NCBI RefSeq assembly: GCF_023278565.1
Contig: NC_064681.1
Coordinates: 372,001 to 436,000 of the forward strand
DNA length: 64,000 bases
From: Colletotrichum lupini
Taxonomy: Eukaryota; Ascomycota; Sordariomycetes; Glomerellales; Glomerellaceae
Direction: 5' to 3'
Of the stretch, positions 60,666-64,000 are shown piece by piece. Below the pieces are notes generated by a model. The model was not told where the DNA came from. It was given only the letters and a program-made list of their open reading frames with translations, and ran no database searches. A program made the translations under genes and the position numbers. Within the stretch, counting starts at the first letter, position 1, and each line of letters opens with the position of its first letter.

Positions 60666-61335
60666 GCTTGATTCGAGTTCGCCAGACAGTATTCGAGGTC
60701 ATTTGAAGAATACTCGAGTTGGCAAAGAAGGCGAGGAAGACACCGATGACGACGCCGATGACGACGAGGAAGACGCCGATGATAATGAGGGGGACACCGT
60801 TGTTGGCGAGTACATCGATCACGGCGGTGATTCCGAATACGGTCTTTGATGTGTATGTCGTGGGGGTTTTTCCGTCTTTGCAGGCGCAAAGGATCAATGC
60901 GTGGCATTCTTGATCGTGGAAGATAGTCTGGCCAAATTGACCGCATGACTATCATGTATTGGGCCTTCGCACTACTGGCCCTGCAAGAATCGGGCAAACC
61001 AGAGCGTACGACCTCTAAAAAGGTTAAATAGTTTTCAATTGCTTCTTCTATTACTTCCACGTCGTAGTGGAAGGAGAGTTATCAATCAAAAGTTTTAGTA
61101 TGCCAGTATCTCCTACCTTTGACCCCGTGATTAACTGACTGCATTCGACGTCGACCCCAGTCTCACGCCCAACTTCTCAGAATCATCTTGACATTCAATG
61201 AGAATGATCGCCATTGCCTAAGTACTAATTCAGTCCTGGGTCTGATGCTTGGAATGTCAGTAGACCTCAATCAGACCAGCCCATCCAAAATAGACCCTAG
61301 AACCCAGAGCTCCCCAAGCATCACCTCCTCGTTCC
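60666..61335. other. Region between the convergent kinase-like genes
   Basis: 670 bp. A GAC/GAT-rich stretch at 60738-60800 reads in the +1 frame as an Asp/Glu-rich acidic tail (frame ending 60849), so the pseudogene may once have extended here after a frame change. The remainder shows no gene. Confidence 0.4.
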
Positions 61336-62988
61336 TCACGCCCTCCCAACAACACCCAACAACTCATCGACAACGACTCCCCTGAAAGCCCGATCCAGTC
61401 CGCAACTGCCACTCTTACGAAACAAACTCTTTTCTTCGTCCTCATCCTCGTTCTCGCCGCCCCCTCCTCTTCCTTCTGCTCCACCACCTACATCCATGGC
61501 TGAGAACGCGACAGCCAACTGTCGCGGATCCAACGCCGCCCGCACGGCAGCCGTATGCCTCCCACCCATGACCGCATTCAACGTCCCAAGATGCTCTGCC
61601 GCAGAGACAGCACCAACGCCGACACCAGAACCAGAACCGCCCGAAGATGAGGCCGTAGACGAAGTCGCAGACGCAGATGCAACCTCCGTAATGAGCCGCC
61701 CTAGGCCAATCTCCAACAACAACACCCCCAACGCAAATATATCCCTCCTCTTACCCTCCTCCAGCGCCTCTCCTCCATCACCACGATCCTCACCGCCACC
61801 ACGAACCCGACACCGCCTCACCTCCCCCTCCTCGAACCCAGCCCCGACAAGCAACGGCACCGACACTTTGGCCTCATACTCCCCGCCCCTGACCCCAAAC
61901 CACACATTCTCAGCACGCACGGCGCCATGCACCCGATCAACAGCATGGAGCTCGCTCACCGCCCTCGCAAGCTGTCCCGCAAAGCGGATCTTATCCGAGA
62001 GGATCCTCGCCGCCGCCTCCCGCCGCCCGCGCGTGAAGTGACCCGTCGGCGAGCCGAGGTGCTCCGACAGTCTGTGGATCTGCGCGCTGCGGCAGCCGTG
62101 CAGCGGGGAGGCGTCGTAGAAGAATTCCAGCCGCTGATCCGGGTCCTGCTCCCTGTCTTGATTCCGGTTCTGGGTGAGGACCTGGAAGCCCGTGCAGCGG
62201 AGGAGGTACGGCGACCGCGCGGCGTGTAACAAGGTAGCGAGCTTGAGCGTTTTGCGGCATATATCCGGGTCATCCCGCGGCATGGCCCTCGTCTCAATAA
62301 TAGTATTCGCGTCGCGGAACCGCAGGCACGAGGCCGTGACAGACACGCCGTCGACTCCGTCAGCGCCAGGGGTATGACACATATCATCACTCGCGAGGAG
62401 CAAGCTTGCGATCAAGGGGGCATCCCCTCTCTGGATTCGAATCTGCCAGATATCGTGCTCGAGACTCGGGTCCCGCCCCACGGCGATATCGCGCAGCTGC
62501 ACGGCGCGCGTATCCCGGCTGAAGAGGTCTTGGTTGAGCACGCGCTTGATGGCGAGCACGACGTCGGCGCGGATCTCGTCGTTGAGAGCTTTCACCTGCC
62601 TGTGGGTTTCGAGGAGGAGTTTCGGGTACTGTGGGCTTGCGAGGCATGTCTCTGCCGGCCCCGCCGTCACCGGGCTCTGTTGAAAGAGGCGGAGGGTCTC
62701 GTTGGCTCGTCTAAAGGAATATCTGCAGATGTTGAGGTCCACCGGCGTGAGGCCGCGGAATGTGGTTGATGATGGCTCGAGGTGGCAGATTTGGTCGTTG
62801 TAGATAAGTCTATATAGGGTGGTTGTGCGGTATAGTTCGGACTGGAGCTGGTTCATCTGTCTTCGCGTCTGTAAGTGGATCGTCTTGGTAGCGTTAGCCA
62901 AGTCGACTAGTTGACGGGCAGTCTCCTCGGCTCTGAAGACCACTTCCCCCAGACCATTGGTGCTGTCGTTGCTATTGCTATTCGTCAT
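61336..62988 (-). CDS. Kinase-fold protein lacking catalytic residues (probable pseudokinase)
   Basis: Single-exon 550-aa protein from Met at 62988 (Met 80 of a longer frame open to 63225; the first 79 residues are Cys/Arg-rich and not protein-like). The N-terminus is helical and probably coiled coil (about residues 12-60). The C-terminal half follows a kinase layout: FAGQLARAVSELHAV (helix E), a catalytic loop RVHGAVRAENVWF where the HRD Asp is Ala, LLVGAGFEEGE where DFG would stand, and RRDIFALGVLLLEIG (helix F). Long Gly/Ser and Gly/Glu low-complexity stretches follow (about residues 455-480 and 525-545). Fungal relatives of this type often accompany NLR or cell-death genes; that is family background, not shown here. 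It lies tail to tail with the kinase-like pseudogene. Confidence 0.68.
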   Translation of the reverse strand: MTNSNSNDSTNGLGEVVFRAEETARQLVDLANATKTIHLQTRRQMNQLQSELYRTTTLYRLIYNDQICHLEPSSTTFRGLTPVDLNICRYSFRRANETLRLFQQSPVTAGPAETCLASPQYPKLLLETHRQVKALNDEIRADVVLAIKRVLNQDLFSRDTRAVQLRDIAVGRDPSLEHDIWQIRIQRGDAPLIASLLLASDDMCHTPGADGVDGVSVTASCLRFRDANTIIETRAMPRDDPDICRKTLKLATLLHAARSPYLLRCTGFQVLTQNRNQDREQDPDQRLEFFYDASPLHGCRSAQIHRLSEHLGSPTGHFTRGRREAAARILSDKIRFAGQLARAVSELHAVDRVHGAVRAENVWFGVRGGEYEAKVSVPLLVGAGFEEGEVRRCRVRGGGEDRGDGGEALEEGKRRDIFALGVLLLEIGLGRLITEVASASATSSTASSSGGSGSGVGVGAVSAAEHLGTLNAVMGGRHTAAVRAALDPRQLAVAFSAMDVGGGAEGRGGGGENEDEDEEKSLFRKSGSCGLDRAFRGVVVDELLGVVGRA

Positions 62989-64000
62989 GTCTGCGTCGAT
63001 ATATCGAGTCTTACTCAACTCGTGGACGAGCACATCAACGACGCAGCAGTGGGTTGTTATACACAACCTGGAACCATGTTGGAGGGTATCCCGACACAAC
63101 GGTTCACTCTCCCGGTTCCGGGGGGTGTTCCCACAGTTGTCGAACCCGGCAGCACGAACGTTACCTCGGAAAACATACGCAGCACACCGGCAAAATTGCG
63201 GTACAGTAACTGAATCGGGTTTCAAGAATCAGATCCTGCCCGACTGGCGGCACACGTAGATCTCTGCGGGACACCGAGTCGTGTATCATGCCATTGTGGC
63301 AGACACTCAGCTTCCAACGACTCGTCTTTTGGTCGTTTTGCCATCCAACAAAGTCCCCTCCCCCTCCTTCTTTTCCATTTCAGCCTTGCTAGGTTCCTCA
63401 ACGGAGAGGGGCCCGCCAGTGTATTCAGGAACGAAGCTAGGCCCATGACATCACCCCCGAGAGAATGCATATCATCAACCTCGAAGGCCGAAATGCTGGG
63501 TCCGACGCAGTGGCTCATGTACCATACGTCAAGGAGACTGAGGGGGTTCGGGAACTAGACATGTTGTTGCGGGCCAATTATTCAAGCGCTTAGCAGCCAA
63601 GTCACAAGCCAAACGACCCGGCAATGTTGCCAGCGTGGTGTCAGCAACCCTATTCCAACCACCGTGTGGGCTGGCTCGATTCATTGTCGAATAGAGACCC
63701 TGACCCGAGCGATATTGGACGTTGGTTATGGGTACGGAGTAGGTACGAAGTACGGGTATGCAAGCTGAAAGTGAGTCGGAAAAAGAAACGTTCCCGGCTT
63801 CCTATGAAGGACGGTGAAGGGCCCCTTGGTACCTTTCGCGTGGGACTGATGCGCCACCTGGCGTATCTTAGCTGCCCGTATCGGCCAAGTTCCGCATTGT
63901 CAATTCCCATCTTGCCCTCATGGCCATATGGTTTTAGTCCCAGACGGTCGCGGCGGTGTATGAGGGGAACAGAGGGAGTAAAACGAATAAAAGACAAAGA
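62989..64000. promoter_or_regulatory. Upstream region of the pseudokinase gene and window end
   Basis: 1 kb of ordinary composition. The leader just upstream of 62988 is unremarkable. A 115-codon minus-strand frame (63997-63650) touches the window edge but is Arg/Ser-rich without any motif, so I leave it uncalled. No RNA genes or repeats seen. Confidence 0.4.

Noticed and set aside
61496..62041. 181-codon plus-strand frame and others across 61900-63260
   Set aside because: Antisense shadows of the pseudokinase gene; Pro/Ser/Thr-rich without motifs.
63650..63997. 115-codon minus-strand frame at the window end
   Set aside because: No motif, Arg/Ser-rich composition, possibly truncated; not enough to call.

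Overview
This looks like nuclear DNA of a filamentous ascomycete (Pezizomycotina; a Sordariomycete-like fungus is my guess, not shown). Two kinds of sequence alternate. Gene islands have normal base composition, short GT-AG introns of 47-80 bp with CTAAC/CTGAC-type branch sites, and CT-rich leaders. AT-rich blocks (about 1-11.9, 25.5-32.3 and 39.3-54.8 kb) are long terminal repeat (LTR) retrotransposons mutated C to T on both strands, as expected of repeat-induced point mutation (RIP). Their reading frames are full of stops, and many CpA/TpG sites have become TpA.

The repeat blocks can be resolved into nested insertions using LTRs and 5-bp target duplications. Left block: a Copia copy with an internal deletion (its 3' end at 10834-11857) appears to have been broken by a Gypsy element (1-956 plus 9841-10833). 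That Gypsy was broken by a second Gypsy of the same family in the opposite orientation (957-9840), which in turn carries a 1.17-kb poly(A)-ended retroposon (2352-3517). Middle block: a complete Copia at 25538-32297. Right block: a different Copia family (39282-54839) carries a copy of the first Copia family (46535-54467), which carries a solo LTR (48011-48526).

The gene islands hold: a NACHT/ankyrin NLR-like gene on the minus strand with a probable frameshift (11921-15242); a five-exon gene for an unrecognised 451-aa protein (16765-18354); a LaeA-like SAM methyltransferase (19441-20457); an FAD-dependent aromatic-type monooxygenase (33009-34604); a seven-exon MFS sugar transporter with an odd first intron (37053-39179); an unrecognised 311-aa protein (55342-56277); a kinase-like pseudogene with four in-frame stops (59061-60665); and, tail to tail with it, a kinase-fold gene lacking catalytic residues (61336-62988). 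The genes do not form one obvious pathway. The mix of an NLR-like gene, kinase-like genes and a LaeA-like regulator is typical of accessory, repeat-flanked fungal regions.

The least expected structure is a set of three inverted-repeat DNA elements (15403-16243, 22061-23951, 58041-58869). Each is bounded by TA, starts AGTC, and has C-rich termini in which a CCCCCTTTTGGCC-like word is repeated. The middle one carries a decayed pogo/Fot1-type transposase; the other two are related non-autonomous copies. All three lie within 200 bp upstream of an open frame, and their ends create the splice-donor word GTAAGT.
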